Shown here piece after piece: positions 25,303 through 36,142 of a stretch of DNA of 64,000 bases. Every line of letters begins with the position of its first letter. Position 1 is the first letter of the stretch. The stretch covers positions 806,001-870,000 of the forward strand of contig NZ_FMHY01000002.1 of NCBI RefSeq assembly GCF_900090225.1, in the 5' to 3' direction. The notes under the pieces were generated by a model that saw only the letters and a list, made by a program, of their open reading frames with translations, was not told the DNA's origin and searched no databases. The DNA is from Micromonospora eburnea. Its GTDB lineage: Bacteria; Actinomycetota; Actinomycetes; Mycobacteriales; Micromonosporaceae. The position numbers and the translations under genes are program-made.

Positions 25303-26519
25303 CGGAACTGGTCGGCCTCGCTGACGTACGGGCCGCGCGGGAGCTGCTCGCCGGCGTCACCCGCACCACCCCGCTGGAACCCTCCCGGCCGCTCAGCGCG
25401 ATCCTCGGTGGGCCGGCGTGGCTGAAATGCGAGAACGTGCAACGCGCGGGGTCGTACAAGGTGCGCGGGGCGTACGTGCGGATCGCCCGGCTGTCGGCCG
25501 AGGAGCGGGAACGCGGCGTGGTCGCGGCGAGCGCCGGCAACCACGCGCAGGGGGTGGCGCTCGCCGCCGGCCTGGTCGGCGCCCACGCCACCGTCTTCAT
25601 GCCGGTCAACGCCCCGCTGCCGAAGGTGGCTGCGACCAAGGGGTACGGCGCGACCGTCGAGCTGGTCGGCAACACGGTGGACGAGTCGCTGGTCGCGGCG
25701 CAGACCTTCGCCGAGCGGACCGGCGCGGTGTTCATCCACCCGTTCGACCACCGGGACGTCATCGCCGGCCAGGGCACCGTCGCGCTGGAGATTCTCGAAC
25801 AGTGCCCGGAGGTGAGGACCATCGTCACCGGGGTGGGTGGCGGTGGCCTGATCTCCGGCATGGCGGTGGCGGCCAAGGCCCTGCGTCCCGACGTACGGGT
25901 GGTCGGGGTACAGGCGGCGACCGCGGCCGCCTTCCCACCCTCGCTCAAGGCCGGTGCCCCGGTACGCCTGCCGTCGTTCTCGACGATCGCCGACGGCATC
26001 GCGGTGGGCTGTCCCGGCGAGCTGACCTTCACCCACGTCCGTGAGCTGGTCGACGAGATCGTCACCGTGTCGGAGGAGGACATCTCCCGGGCGCTGCTGA
26101 TGCTGCTCGAACGCGGCAAGCAGGTGGTGGAGCCGGCCGGCGCGGTCGGGGTGGCCGCGCTGCTGGCCGGGGCGGTCGAGGTAGCGGCGCCGGTGGTGGC
26201 GGTGCTCTCCGGCGGGAACATCGACCCGCTGCTCATGCTCCGGGTGATCGAGCACGGCCTCGCGGCTGCCGGCCGCTATCTGCGGGTCACCGTGCGGTGC
26301 TCGGATCGGCCGGGCCAGCTCGCCTCGCTGCTCAGCGAGATCGCCGAGCACCGGGCCAACGTGGTCGACGTGGAGCACCAGCGGGCCAACCCGCACCTGC
26401 GCCTCGGTGAGGTGGAGGTGGCGCTGTCGGTGGAGACCCGCGGCGTGGAGCACTCGGACACGCTGATCAGCGCCCTGCGGGCCAGCGGCTACCAGGTGGT
26501 GTTCGCCGGCGAGGCGTGA
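25299..26519 (+). CDS. ilvA: threonine ammonia-lyase (threonine dehydratase)
   Basis: 406 residues from ATG 25299. Converts threonine to 2-oxobutanoate for isoleucine synthesis, or catabolically. PLP motif AGSYKVRGAYV with Lys54, ASAGNHAQGVALAA, and glycine-rich loop TGVGGGGLISGM. A single C-terminal ACT domain (LRVTVRCSDRPGQLASLLSEIAEH, residues ~325-400) suggests allosteric control of the short, single-ACT type. Confidence 0.93.
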   Translation: MTELVGLADVRAARELLAGVTRTTPLEPSRPLSAILGGPAWLKCENVQRAGSYKVRGAYVRIARLSAEERERGVVAASAGNHAQGVALAAGLVGAHATVFMPVNAPLPKVAATKGYGATVELVGNTVDESLVAAQTFAERTGAVFIHPFDHRDVIAGQGTVALEILEQCPEVRTIVTGVGGGGLISGMAVAAKALRPDVRVVGVQAATAAAFPPSLKAGAPVRLPSFSTIADGIAVGCPGELTFTHVRELVDEIVTVSEEDISRALLMLLERGKQVVEPAGAVGVAALLAGAVEVAAPVVAVLSGGNIDPLLMLRVIEHGLAAAGRYLRVTVRCSDRPGQLASLLSEIAEHRANVVDVEHQRANPHLRLGEVEVALSVETRGVEHSDTLISALRASGYQVVFAGEA

Positions 26520-26539
26520 TCCGGGTCCGGGCCGAAACG

Positions 26540-26577
26540 CCGCGACCGCCCTGGCCGGCGGGCCGGGGCGGTCGCGG
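26540..26577. terminator. hairpin terminator between ilvA and greA
   Basis: CCGCGACCGCCC (26540-26551) pairs with GGGCGGTCGCGG (26566-26577). It sits between convergent genes and could stop both; no U-tract. Confidence 0.6.
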
Positions 26578-26660
26578 GTGGCTCGGGTCCGACCGGCCTG
26601 TCAGCCCCGGTCGGGTGGTCGAACCCGGCCGGTGGTCGGGCGCGGAGCCCGATTCTGGGC

Positions 26661-27161
26661 TCAGCCGGTGAACGGCTCGAACTTGACGATGGTCACCTTG
26701 ATGTCGGCGCCGCTGGGCGCCGTGTAGGTGCAGTTCTGGCCCGCCTTGCCGCCCAGGATCGCCTTGCCGAGCGCGGACTCGGGGCTGTAGACGGTCAGGT
26801 CGGTGGTGGAGGCGATCTCCCGGGAGCCGAGCAGGAAGGTGTCGGTGTCGTCGGTGTCGTCGTCGAAGTAGATCGTGACGACCATGCCGGGCGCCACCGC
26901 GTCGGCCGACGGAGCCTCGCCGACCTTGGCCGTGCGCAGCAACTCCTTCAGGTAGAGGATGCGGCCCTCCGCCTTGCCCTGCTCCTCGCGGGCGGCGTGG
27001 TATCCGCCGTTCTCCCGCAGGTCGCCCTCCTCGCGCCGGGCGTTGATCTCGGCGGCGATGACTGGCCGGTTGGCGATCAGCTCGTCGAGCTCGGCCTGCA
27101 GGCGGTCGTGCGCGTCCTGGGACAGCCAGGTGGCGGGCGCCTCGTTGTCATTGGTGGACAC
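26661..27161 (-). CDS. greA: transcription elongation factor GreA
   Basis: 166 residues from GTG 27161, with AAGGAG about 8 nt upstream. N-terminal coiled coil ([57 protein letters not shown] region) with the acidic tip DLRENGGY, and a C-terminal FKBP-like domain with [16 protein letters not shown]. It stimulates transcript cleavage by stalled RNA polymerase. The greA-DUF4307-mca order is conserved in actinobacteria. Confidence 0.95.
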   Translation of the reverse strand: MSTNDNEAPATWLSQDAHDRLQAELDELIANRPVIAAEINARREEGDLRENGGYHAAREEQGKAEGRILYLKELLRTAKVGEAPSADAVAPGMVVTIYFDDDTDDTDTFLLGSREIASTTDLTVYSPESALGKAILGGKAGQNCTYTAPSGADIKVTIVKFEPFTG

Positions 27162-27353
27162 AGGCGATCTCCTTGGTCGTGCGGTACCGGCTGACAGGTG
27201 AACCACCAAGCTACCAGTGCCGGACCTTTCCGGGCGCCGTAGATCACCCGGGGTACCGGCGACGGGACCCCGGGTAGACGTTCCGGCAGGTGGCCGTGGC
27301 CGCGTTCGAACGAACCGCCGGCGAGCGCGGTGGCCGGGCTCAGTCGGCCGGGC

Positions 27354-27788
27354 TCAGCCGGCCGGTCGACAGCGCAGCACCTCGCCGATGAACGGCCGGG
27401 CGCTGGTCGGCACCTCGTGCCGGACGGTCGCGTGCCGAGCGCCGGGCTCGGCGTTCACCACGACCTCGGTGTGGCCCACCTCGGCGCCGTCATGGGCGCG
27501 GGCGCGCAGCAGACAGGTCGCCGAGCCGCCCGGGGGCAGGGTGACCCGGAAGTCGACCACCACCCGGGAGTCGGTGATCCCGGTGTAGGTGATCACTTCG
27601 GCGCGGTACTCGGGGTCTCCGTACTGGTTGTAGAGCTTCGCGGCGACCAGTCCCATGGCGGCCAGCAGGACGGCCACCAGCAGCGCCCGCAGGACAGGAC
27701 GACGGCGCCCCGGGTTCCGGCGTCGGCCGTAACGGCCGGGCGGGAAGACCGGCGCACCCGGTGCGATTGTGGCGTGCGTCTCGCTCAC
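27354..27788 (-). CDS. DUF4307 single-pass membrane protein
   Basis: 144 residues from GTG 27788 with GGAG about 10 nt upstream. A basic N-terminus (RYGRRRNPGRRR) is followed by one transmembrane helix (residues ~31-50) and an extracytoplasmic beta-rich domain with two cysteines (ATCLLRARAHDG, EVLRCRPAG). From memory it matches the mycobacterial Rv1081c type that sits between greA and mca. Function unknown. Confidence 0.8.
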   Translation of the reverse strand: MSETHATIAPGAPVFPPGRYGRRRNPGRRRPVLRALLVAVLLAAMGLVAAKLYNQYGDPEYRAEVITYTGITDSRVVVDFRVTLPPGGSATCLLRARAHDGAEVGHTEVVVNAEPGARHATVRHEVPTSARPFIGEVLRCRPAG

Positions 27789-27999
27789 CGGCGGGTATCT
27801 CCTGGCGTTGTTGTCAGCGGCATCGGCAAGAATGGCAGAGTCCATCTTCCCAGCCCGGCGCTGAGTCAAGGATGGCAGGTCGGCTCGCCGTCGACCGGCC
27901 AGCACGGGGGCTTTCACGGGCGCGGGGGAGGATTCCGGCAGGTCAGCCGGCTGGTCCCGGGTGGGCCCGGCCGGCGGGCAGACACGAGGAGTGCCGAAG

Positions 28000-28881
28000 G
28001 TGGCAGAGCAACTGCGTCTCATGGCCGTGCACGCCCATCCCGACGACGAGTCGAGCAAGGGTGCCGCGACCACGGCGAAATACGTCGCCGAGGGGGTGGA
28101 TGTCCTGGTCGTCACCTGCACCGGCGGCGAGCGGGGCAGCGTGCTCAACCCGAAGATGGACCGTCCGGACGTCTGGGCCAACATGGGCGACATCCGCCGT
28201 GCCGAGATGGACGCGGCTCGGGCGATCCTCGGCATCGAGCAGGCCTGGCTGGGCTTCGTCGACTCCGGGCTGCCCGAGGGCGACCCGCTGCCGCCGCTGC
28301 CCGAGGGCTGCTTCGCTCTCCAGGATGTGGCGGTCGCCGCCCTCCCGCTGGTGCGGCTGATGCGGCAGTTCCGTCCACACGTCGTCACCACCTACGACGA
28401 GGAGGGCGGCTACCCGCACCCGGACCACATCATGACCCACAAGGTGACCGTCGCCGCCTTCGAGGCCGCCGGTGACCCGGAGCTCCATCCGGAGCTGGGC
28501 GAGCCGTGGCAGCCGCTGAAGCTCTACTACGACGTCGGCTTCTCCAAGGGCAAGATCATGGCCCTGCACGAGGCCATGCTCGCCGCCGGTCTCGAATCGC
28601 CCTACGAGGACTGGCTCAAGCGCTGGGACGAGCGCCCCGACAAGGGCTCGCGGATCACCACCCGGGTCGAGTGCGCGGAATACTTCCCGGTCCGCGACGA
28701 CGCCCTGCGCGCCCACGCCACGCAGATCGACCCGGACGGCTTCTGGTTCCACGTGCCGATGGAGCTGCAGCAGCGCGCCTGGCCGACCGAGGACTTCCAG
28801 CTCGCCCGCTCGCTGGTGGACAGCCCGCTGCCGGAGTCCGACCTCTTCGCCGGGGTCCGCGAGACGTGCCATGCCGGCTGA
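28000..28881 (+). CDS. mca: mycothiol S-conjugate amidase
   Basis: 293 residues from GTG 28000; CGAGGAG lies 8 nt upstream, which favours it over the GTG at 27991. Zinc site HAHPDDES (His13, Asp16) and HPDHIMTH (His143) of the LmbE-like deacetylase fold. It cleaves mycothiol-toxin conjugates to mercapturic acids for export, a marker of mycothiol-producing actinobacteria. It is the Mca rather than MshB branch judging by length, the C-terminal FWFHVPMELQQRAWPTEDF, and the greA/DUF4307 neighbours. Confidence 0.94.
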   Translation: MAEQLRLMAVHAHPDDESSKGAATTAKYVAEGVDVLVVTCTGGERGSVLNPKMDRPDVWANMGDIRRAEMDAARAILGIEQAWLGFVDSGLPEGDPLPPLPEGCFALQDVAVAALPLVRLMRQFRPHVVTTYDEEGGYPHPDHIMTHKVTVAAFEAAGDPELHPELGEPWQPLKLYYDVGFSKGKIMALHEAMLAAGLESPYEDWLKRWDERPDKGSRITTRVECAEYFPVRDDALRAHATQIDPDGFWFHVPMELQQRAWPTEDFQLARSLVDSPLPESDLFAGVRETCHAG

Positions 28882-28929
28882 CATCCCGGCGGGCTACGCT
28901 GGTCGGCAACCGCACATCGGAGGAACACC

Positions 28930-29223
28930 ATGCTGACCACCGTCCAGGTGCTCGCGCAGAACAACTTCGGTGACACCCGCACGGGTGGTCTGGCCGGACC
29001 GATGGGCCTCTTCCTCATCCTGCTGCTGGGCACCGCCACCGTTCTGCTGATCCGCAACATGAACGCCCGGCTGCGCCGGTTGCCGGACCGCTTCGCGCAG
29101 CAGGCCGGCCCGGCTGACCAAAATCTGGCCGAGAAGGCGGTCGTCGATCCGACAGGCGGGATCGTGCAGCAGGAATCACGCACAAACGCTCCCAACGGCT
29201 CCCAGCAGCACCGCAACGGGTAG
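28930..29223 (+). CDS. small single-pass membrane protein downstream of mca
   Basis: 97 residues, ATG preceded by CGGAGGAAC. One transmembrane helix (residues ~23-43), a basic juxtamembrane segment (RNMNARLRRLPDRF), then a polar Gln/Asn-rich tail. A small membrane protein in this position is conserved after mca in mycobacteria (Rv1083 type, from memory). Function unknown. A terminator follows. Confidence 0.8.
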   Translation: MLTTVQVLAQNNFGDTRTGGLAGPMGLFLILLLGTATVLLIRNMNARLRRLPDRFAQQAGPADQNLAEKAVVDPTGGIVQQESRTNAPNGSQQHRNG

Positions 29224-29243
29224 TCGGCACGTGAATCACGCCG

Positions 29244-29280
29244 AAGCCGGTGGTCGCCCCCTGTTGCGACCACCGGCTTT
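29244..29280 (+). terminator. Rho-independent-like terminator after the mca operon
   Basis: AAGCCGGTGGTCGC (29244-29257) pairs with GCGACCACCGGCTT (29266-29279), a 14-bp perfect stem with an 8-nt loop, then TGGCTT. Confidence 0.8.
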
Positions 29281-29401
29281 GGCTTAGCCTTCCGCCGGGG
29301 GACCACTAGTCCTCGAGCCGTGCGCGGGAGGGGGCGCCGATGTCCGTGGCAGCAGTGGCCGCCCGCCGTGCCCGCGGACCGTCGGCGGGCAGGGTGAGCC
29401 C

Positions 29402-31933
29402 GTGACGCCCGGCAGGAGCGGCCACCCTCCCGATCGGCTGGGCCTACGTGGCGCGCCGACCGGGGTGCTTCTGCTGACCTGCGCCGTCGCGGTCACCGCG
29501 CTGGTGGCCGCCGTGCTCGGCCTCACCGTCACGGCGTCCCTCCCGCCGGACGACCCGCTGCCGGCGCCCGCCCGGTTCGGCATCGCGGTCGCCGCGTTCG
29601 CCGTGGCCCAACTCGCCCGCCTACGCTTCCGGACCGCGTCCGGGATGGTCAGCATCACCTGGGGCGAGGCCGCCCTCATCGTCTGCCTCTATCTCGTACC
29701 GGCCGGCTGGCTGCCGGGCGCGGCCTTGCTCGGCGTCGGGGCCGCCTGGACGGCGATGTCCCTGCTCGCCGACCGGCAGCCCGTGCTGGAGCTGGTCCGG
29801 ATCACCGGGTCACTGACCGCCGCGACCGCGCTCGCCGCGGCGGTCGCCAGCGCGCTCGGCCGGCCGATGCTCGCCGCGCCGACCCCCGAACTCGCCCTCG
29901 CGCTGGTCGCGGGCTCGGTGGCCTATCTGCTCACCACCGCCTGGCTCGGTGGTGCCAGCCTTGCCCTGCGGCACGGGATTCCGATCGGGCCGCCGCTGCT
30001 CGCCGCGCTGCGTGGCAAGCTGCTGATGTTCGTCGGCAACGTGGCCGTCGGCCTGGTGGTGGTCGCGCTGCTGGAGCTCGACGTCCGCTGGCTGCTGCTC
30101 CTCCCGCCGCCGCTCTGGCTGCTCCAACAGACCTACCGGCACCGGCTCCGGGCCGACCAGGAGCGGCGCACCTGGCGGGCGTTCGCCGAGGCCACCGCCG
30201 CGCTCAACCAGCTCGACGAGCGGGGCGTGGCGACCGCCGCGGTGACCGGGGCGGTCGCCCTCTTCGGCGCCGAGCTGGTCGAGGTGGACGTCGCCCGGGG
30301 GGACGGCCGGTGGCGGCGCTACCGGGGCGACAAGAGCGGCCAGGTACGCGACCGCGAGGTGAAGTCGCCGACGCGTACCGAGCCGGGTGAGCAGGAGCTG
30401 GTCCGGCCGCTGACCGTCGGCAGCTCGGAGGTGGGCCAGTTGCGGGTCCACTTTCCCCGGTCCGCCCCGCCGACCGCTCGCGAACGGGACGCCGTGGCCG
30501 CCTTCGGCGACGCCCTGGCCGCTGCCCTGCACGACGCGGCGACCCACCGCGAGCTGCGGCTGGTCACCGCCCGTTCGTCGTACGATGCGGTGCACGACCA
30601 GCTCACCGGGCTGCTCAACCGGGCCGCGATGCTCAGCAAGGGTGACCAGGCGCTGCGGCAGCTCGCCCATGACCATCCGGTGGCGCTGCTGCTGCTCGAC
30701 GTCAACCAGTTCAAAGAGGTCAACGACACGCTGGGGCACGCGGCCGGCGACCAGCTGCTACTGCTGACCGGGAACCGGCTGGAGAGCCTGGTCCGCCCGG
30801 GCGACCTACTCGGGCGGCTCGGCGGCGACGAGTTCGCCCTGCTGTTGACCGCGGTGCCGGTGGTCGACGACCGGGCCGCCCCGCTGGCGTACGCGCTGCG
30901 CCAGGCCCGGGAGATCGCCGAGCGGCTCGCCGCACCGACGGAGGTGGCCGGCGTACGGATGTCCGTCGAGGTGGCGGTCGGGGTGGTGGTTGCCGACGCG
31001 GGCACCGCCGACCTGACCGAGCTGCTGCGCCGCGCCGACATCGCCATGTACCAGGCGAAGGAGGGCGGCGGCAGCGTCGCCGCGTACGACAGCTCTCGGG
31101 ACGCGGCGAGCACCGACCACCTGGCGCTGCTCGCCGAGCTGCGGGAGGCCCTGGCGGCCGACGACCAGCTGGTCCTGGCGTTGCAGCCGGCGGTGGATCT
31201 GGCCACCGGCGCCCCGACCGGGGTGGAGGCGCTGATCCGCTGGCGGCACCCGCGGCGGGGCTGGCTCGGGCCGGCCGACTTCATCCGCCCGGTGGAGAAC
31301 AGCGAGCAGCTCGGCAGCTTCACCCGGTACGTGCTGGACAAGGCCCTCGCCGTGGCGGCCGGGTGGACCCGCGAGGGGTTGGACCTGCCGATCTCGGTGA
31401 ACCTGTCGGCGCGCAGCCTACTCGACCCGAGGCTGCCAACGGAGATCGACGAGGCGTTGCGTCGGCACCAGGTGCCGGCGCACCGGCTGGTCCTGGAGAT
31501 CACCGAGACGGTGGTGATGAGCGAGCTGGAGGTCATCGACGAGGTGCTCGCCACCCTGCGGTCGATGGGGGTGCAGCTCGCCGTCGACGACTTCGGGACC
31601 GGCTTCTCGTCGTTGACCTTCCTGACCCGGATCGCCGTGGACGAGCTGAAGGTCGACCGCTCCTTCGTGATCCGGATGGCCGACTCGCCGGAGGCGGCGG
31701 CGATCGTCCGGACCACCGTCGGGCTCGCCCACGAGCTGGGGCTGCGGGTGGTGGCCGAGGGGGTGGAGACCGCCGAGCAGCGGACCGCCCTGGCCGAGCT
31801 GGGCTGCACCGCCGCCCAGGGTTATCACTTCTTCAAGCCGATGCCGGCGGACAAGCTCGGGGCGGTGCTGGGGTCGCTGGTGGACACCGCCCGCGGCAAC
31901 GTCTTCCCGCTGCGCGCCGACGGCGCCTCCTGA
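29402..31933 (+). CDS. membrane-bound GGDEF-EAL cyclic-di-GMP enzyme
   Basis: 843 residues from GTG 29402. Residues ~20-265 hold eight or so hydrophobic helices, then a GAF-like linker. The GGDEF domain has intact RLGGDEFALL (474-478) and an RxxD inhibitory site (RPGD, 465-468) five residues before it. The EAL domain is intact: GVEALIRWRHP (609-611), NLSARSL, EITETVV, DDFGTGFSSL, KVDRSF, AEGVET. Both synthesis and hydrolysis of c-di-GMP are therefore possible. It sits between mca and the DUF255 gene, which are closer in mycobacteria. In actinomycetes c-di-GMP controls development through BldD. Confidence 0.9.
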   Translation: MTPGRSGHPPDRLGLRGAPTGVLLLTCAVAVTALVAAVLGLTVTASLPPDDPLPAPARFGIAVAAFAVAQLARLRFRTASGMVSITWGEAALIVCLYLVPAGWLPGAALLGVGAAWTAMSLLADRQPVLELVRITGSLTAATALAAAVASALGRPMLAAPTPELALALVAGSVAYLLTTAWLGGASLALRHGIPIGPPLLAALRGKLLMFVGNVAVGLVVVALLELDVRWLLLLPPPLWLLQQTYRHRLRADQERRTWRAFAEATAALNQLDERGVATAAVTGAVALFGAELVEVDVARGDGRWRRYRGDKSGQVRDREVKSPTRTEPGEQELVRPLTVGSSEVGQLRVHFPRSAPPTARERDAVAAFGDALAAALHDAATHRELRLVTARSSYDAVHDQLTGLLNRAAMLSKGDQALRQLAHDHPVALLLLDVNQFKEVNDTLGHAAGDQLLLLTGNRLESLVRPGDLLGRLGGDEFALLLTAVPVVDDRAAPLAYALRQAREIAERLAAPTEVAGVRMSVEVAVGVVVADAGTADLTELLRRADIAMYQAKEGGGSVAAYDSSRDAASTDHLALLAELREALAADDQLVLALQPAVDLATGAPTGVEALIRWRHPRRGWLGPADFIRPVENSEQLGSFTRYVLDKALAVAAGWTREGLDLPISVNLSARSLLDPRLPTEIDEALRRHQVPAHRLVLEITETVVMSELEVIDEVLATLRSMGVQLAVDDFGTGFSSLTFLTRIAVDELKVDRSFVIRMADSPEAAAIVRTTVGLAHELGLRVVAEGVETAEQRTALAELGCTAAQGYHFFKPMPADKLGAVLGSLVDTARGNVFPLRADGAS

Positions 31934-32006
31934 CGGCCGCACGGGCGAAGGGCGGTCTGCCCCGGCCTGACCGGTCCGCTCCGCAGCGCCGCCGCGGCCC
32001 GCTGGA

Positions 32007-32012
32007 TATGGT
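32007..32012 (+). promoter_or_regulatory. -10 box TATGGT, leaderless layout
   Basis: TATGGT is followed by CGTCGG and the GTG at 32019; no Shine-Dalgarno. Confidence 0.5.
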
Positions 32013-32018
32013 CGTCGG

Positions 32019-34058
<2,040 letters not shown>

Positions 34059-34114
34059 CCCGCGCCGGATCGCTCGGGCCGCCGCCCGCGGGCCGACCCC
34101 GGCGCGCGGGCGGA

Positions 34115-34120
34115 TAGGCT
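34115..34120 (+). promoter_or_regulatory. -10 box TAGGCT, leaderless layout
   Basis: TAGGCT is followed by GGCGGCGTT and the purK ATG (34130); the same hexamer precedes fbiC. Confidence 0.45.
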
Positions 34121-34129
34121 GGCGGCGTT

Positions 34130-35290
34130 ATGGATTCCCGTACCGGACTTCCTGTCGTCGGCATGGTGGGCGGAGGGCAGCTGGCCCGGATGACCCACCA
34201 GTCCGCCATCGCCCTCGGCCAGTCGCTGCGCGTGCTGGCGCTCGCCCCGGACGACGGCGCGGCCCTGGTCGCGGCCGACGTCCAGTACGGCGACCACACC
34301 GACCTCGCCGCCCTGCGCACCTTCGCCAAGGGCTGCGACGTGGTCACCTTCGATCACGAGCATGTGCCCACGGCGCACATCCGCACCCTCGCCGACGAGG
34401 GCGTGAAGCTCTACCCGCCGGCCGAGGCGCTGCTGCACGCGCAGGACAAGCGGGTGATGCGCGAGCGGCTCGCCGAGCTGGGTGCGCCGAACCCGGCCTG
34501 GCGGCCCGTCGAGGCACCCGCCGACCTGGTCGCCTTCGGCGAGGAGGTCGGCTGGCCCGTGGTGCTGAAGGCGGCCCGGGGCGGCTACGACGGCCGGGGC
34601 GTCTGGCTGGTGGACGACGCCACCGGGGCCGGCGAACTGGCCGCGACCCTGCTGGCCGGGGGCACCCCGCTGATCGTCGAGGAGCGGGTCGCGCTGCGCC
34701 GGGAGCTGGCCGTGCAGGTGGCCCGCTCGCCATTCGGGCAGGTCGCCGCGTACCCGGTGGTGGAGACGGTGCAGCGGGACGGCATCTGCGTCGAGGTGCT
34801 CGCCCCGGCGCCGGGCCTGCCGGAGGAGCTGGCGGTCGCTGCCCAGCAGCTCGCCATCGACCTGGCCACCGCGCTCGGCGTGGTCGGCCTGCTCGCCGTG
34901 GAACTCTTCGAGACCGACGCCGGCCTGGTGGTCAACGAGCTGGCCATGCGGCCCCACAACTCCGGCCACTGGACCATCGAAGGTGCGCGTACCTCCCAGT
35001 TCGAGCAGCACCTGCGGGCGGTGCTCGACTATCCGATGGGGGACACCTCGCTCGCCGCGCCGGTCGTCGTGATGGCCAACGTGCTGGGCGGCGAGCCGGG
35101 CGGGATGCCCATCGACGAGCGGCTGCACCACCTGTTCGCCGCCGAGCCGGGGGCCAAGGTCCATCTGTACGGCAAGCAGGTGCGCCCCGGCCGCAAGATC
35201 GGGCACGTCACGGTGCTCGGAAACGACCTGGATGAGCTACGGGCCAGGGCGGCGCGTGCCGTCCGGTGGCTGCGGGAGGGACGCGGGTGA
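34130..35290 (+). CDS. purK: 5-(carboxyamino)imidazole ribonucleotide synthase
   Basis: 386 residues. ATP-grasp enzyme that carboxylates AIR to N5-CAIR in purine synthesis. N-terminal [24 protein letters not shown]-grasp core [35 protein letters not shown], and C-terminal [18 protein letters not shown]. It overlaps purE by 4 bp (GTGA), giving a coupled two-step unit. Confidence 0.96.
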   Translation: MDSRTGLPVVGMVGGGQLARMTHQSAIALGQSLRVLALAPDDGAALVAADVQYGDHTDLAALRTFAKGCDVVTFDHEHVPTAHIRTLADEGVKLYPPAEALLHAQDKRVMRERLAELGAPNPAWRPVEAPADLVAFGEEVGWPVVLKAARGGYDGRGVWLVDDATGAGELAATLLAGGTPLIVEERVALRRELAVQVARSPFGQVAAYPVVETVQRDGICVEVLAPAPGLPEELAVAAQQLAIDLATALGVVGLLAVELFETDAGLVVNELAMRPHNSGHWTIEGARTSQFEQHLRAVLDYPMGDTSLAAPVVVMANVLGGEPGGMPIDERLHHLFAAEPGAKVHLYGKQVRPGRKIGHVTVLGNDLDELRARAARAVRWLREGRG

Positions 35291-35778
35291 GCACCGTCGG
35301 GCTGATCATGGGCAGCGACTCGGACTGGCCGACCATGCGGGCGGCCGGCGAGGCGCTCGACGAGTTCGGGGTGGCGTACGAGGTCGGCGTGGTGTCGGCG
35401 CACCGCACCCCGGTCAAGATGATCGAGTACGGTCGGGCCGCCGCCGATCGCGGGGTCAAGGTGATCATCGCGGGTGCGGGCGGGGCGGCTCACCTGCCCG
35501 GCATGGTCGCCGCCGTCACCCCGTTGCCGGTGATCGGCGTGCCGGTGCCGCTCAAGTACCTCGACGGGATGGACTCGCTGCTCTCCATCGTGCAGATGCC
35601 GGCCGGCGTGCCGGTGGCCACCGTGTCGATCGGCAACGCCCGCAACGCCGGCCTGCTCGCCGTCCGGATCCTGGCCGCCTCGGACGAGGTCCTGCGGCAG
35701 CGGATGGTCGACTTCCAGCAGAGCCTGGAGAACCTGGTGGCCGAGAAGGACGCCGCCCTCCGCGCCTCCCTCCCCTGA
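35287..35778 (+). CDS. purE: N5-CAIR mutase
   Basis: 163 residues from GTG 35287 overlapping the purK stop. Class I Pur[25 protein letters not shown] with the catalytic His, [11 protein letters not shown] and [16 protein letters not shown]. It moves the carboxyl group from N5-CAIR to give CAIR. The 364-bp gap after it (35779-36142) contains only repeats. Confidence 0.96.
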   Translation: MSTVGLIMGSDSDWPTMRAAGEALDEFGVAYEVGVVSAHRTPVKMIEYGRAAADRGVKVIIAGAGGAAHLPGMVAAVTPLPVIGVPVPLKYLDGMDSLLSIVQMPAGVPVATVSIGNARNAGLLAVRILAASDEVLRQRMVDFQQSLENLVAEKDAALRASLP

Positions 35779-35866
35779 CCGTCGCCGCCCGCTCGGGCCG
35801 GCTCGCCCGACCGGCCGCCGCCGGGTCCGCGCCCGACCTCTGATGGGCCGCCGGGTCCGCTCCCGG

Positions 35867-35947
35867 CCTTGATCGACTCGCTTTGCGGTAGCTGGCGGCA
35901 TCCGCTGCGCCGGAGACCACGATGTGCCGCAACTGGTGTTGATCAAC
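35867..35947. repeat. TTGATC inverted-repeat element, copy 2
   Basis: Left half CCTTGATCGACTCGCTTTGC; right half, read on the complement, starts GGTTGATCAACACCAGTTGC and continues GGCACATCGTGGTCTCCGG. It follows purE. Confidence 0.75.
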
Positions 35948-35980
35948 CCCGGAACCCCAGCCGCTCGCACCAGCACCCGC

Positions 35981-36104
35981 TGCCGCAGCCTCCGCACGAA
36001 CCGGCACCCCTCCCCGCACCCTCCGTACGGGCCATCACCCCCTGCCGCAGCCTCCGCACGAACCGGCACCCCCACCCGCACCCTCCGTACGGGCCATCAC
36101 CCCT
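35981..36104. repeat. two tandem 62-bp direct repeats
   Basis: Unit 1 begins TGCCGCAGCCTCCGCACGAA at 35981 and unit 2 begins with the same sequence at 36043; both continue to CGTACGGGCCATCACCCC. They differ at two or three bases. Units are contiguous with no unique spacers, so this is not CRISPR. Confidence 0.85.
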
Positions 36105-36142
36105 CTGCCGGCCCCCGACGGTGGACGCCAGCCCCTCCGATC

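Noticed and set aside
35981..36104. CRISPR array
   Set aside because: Two contiguous 62-bp units without spacers; no cas genes nearby.
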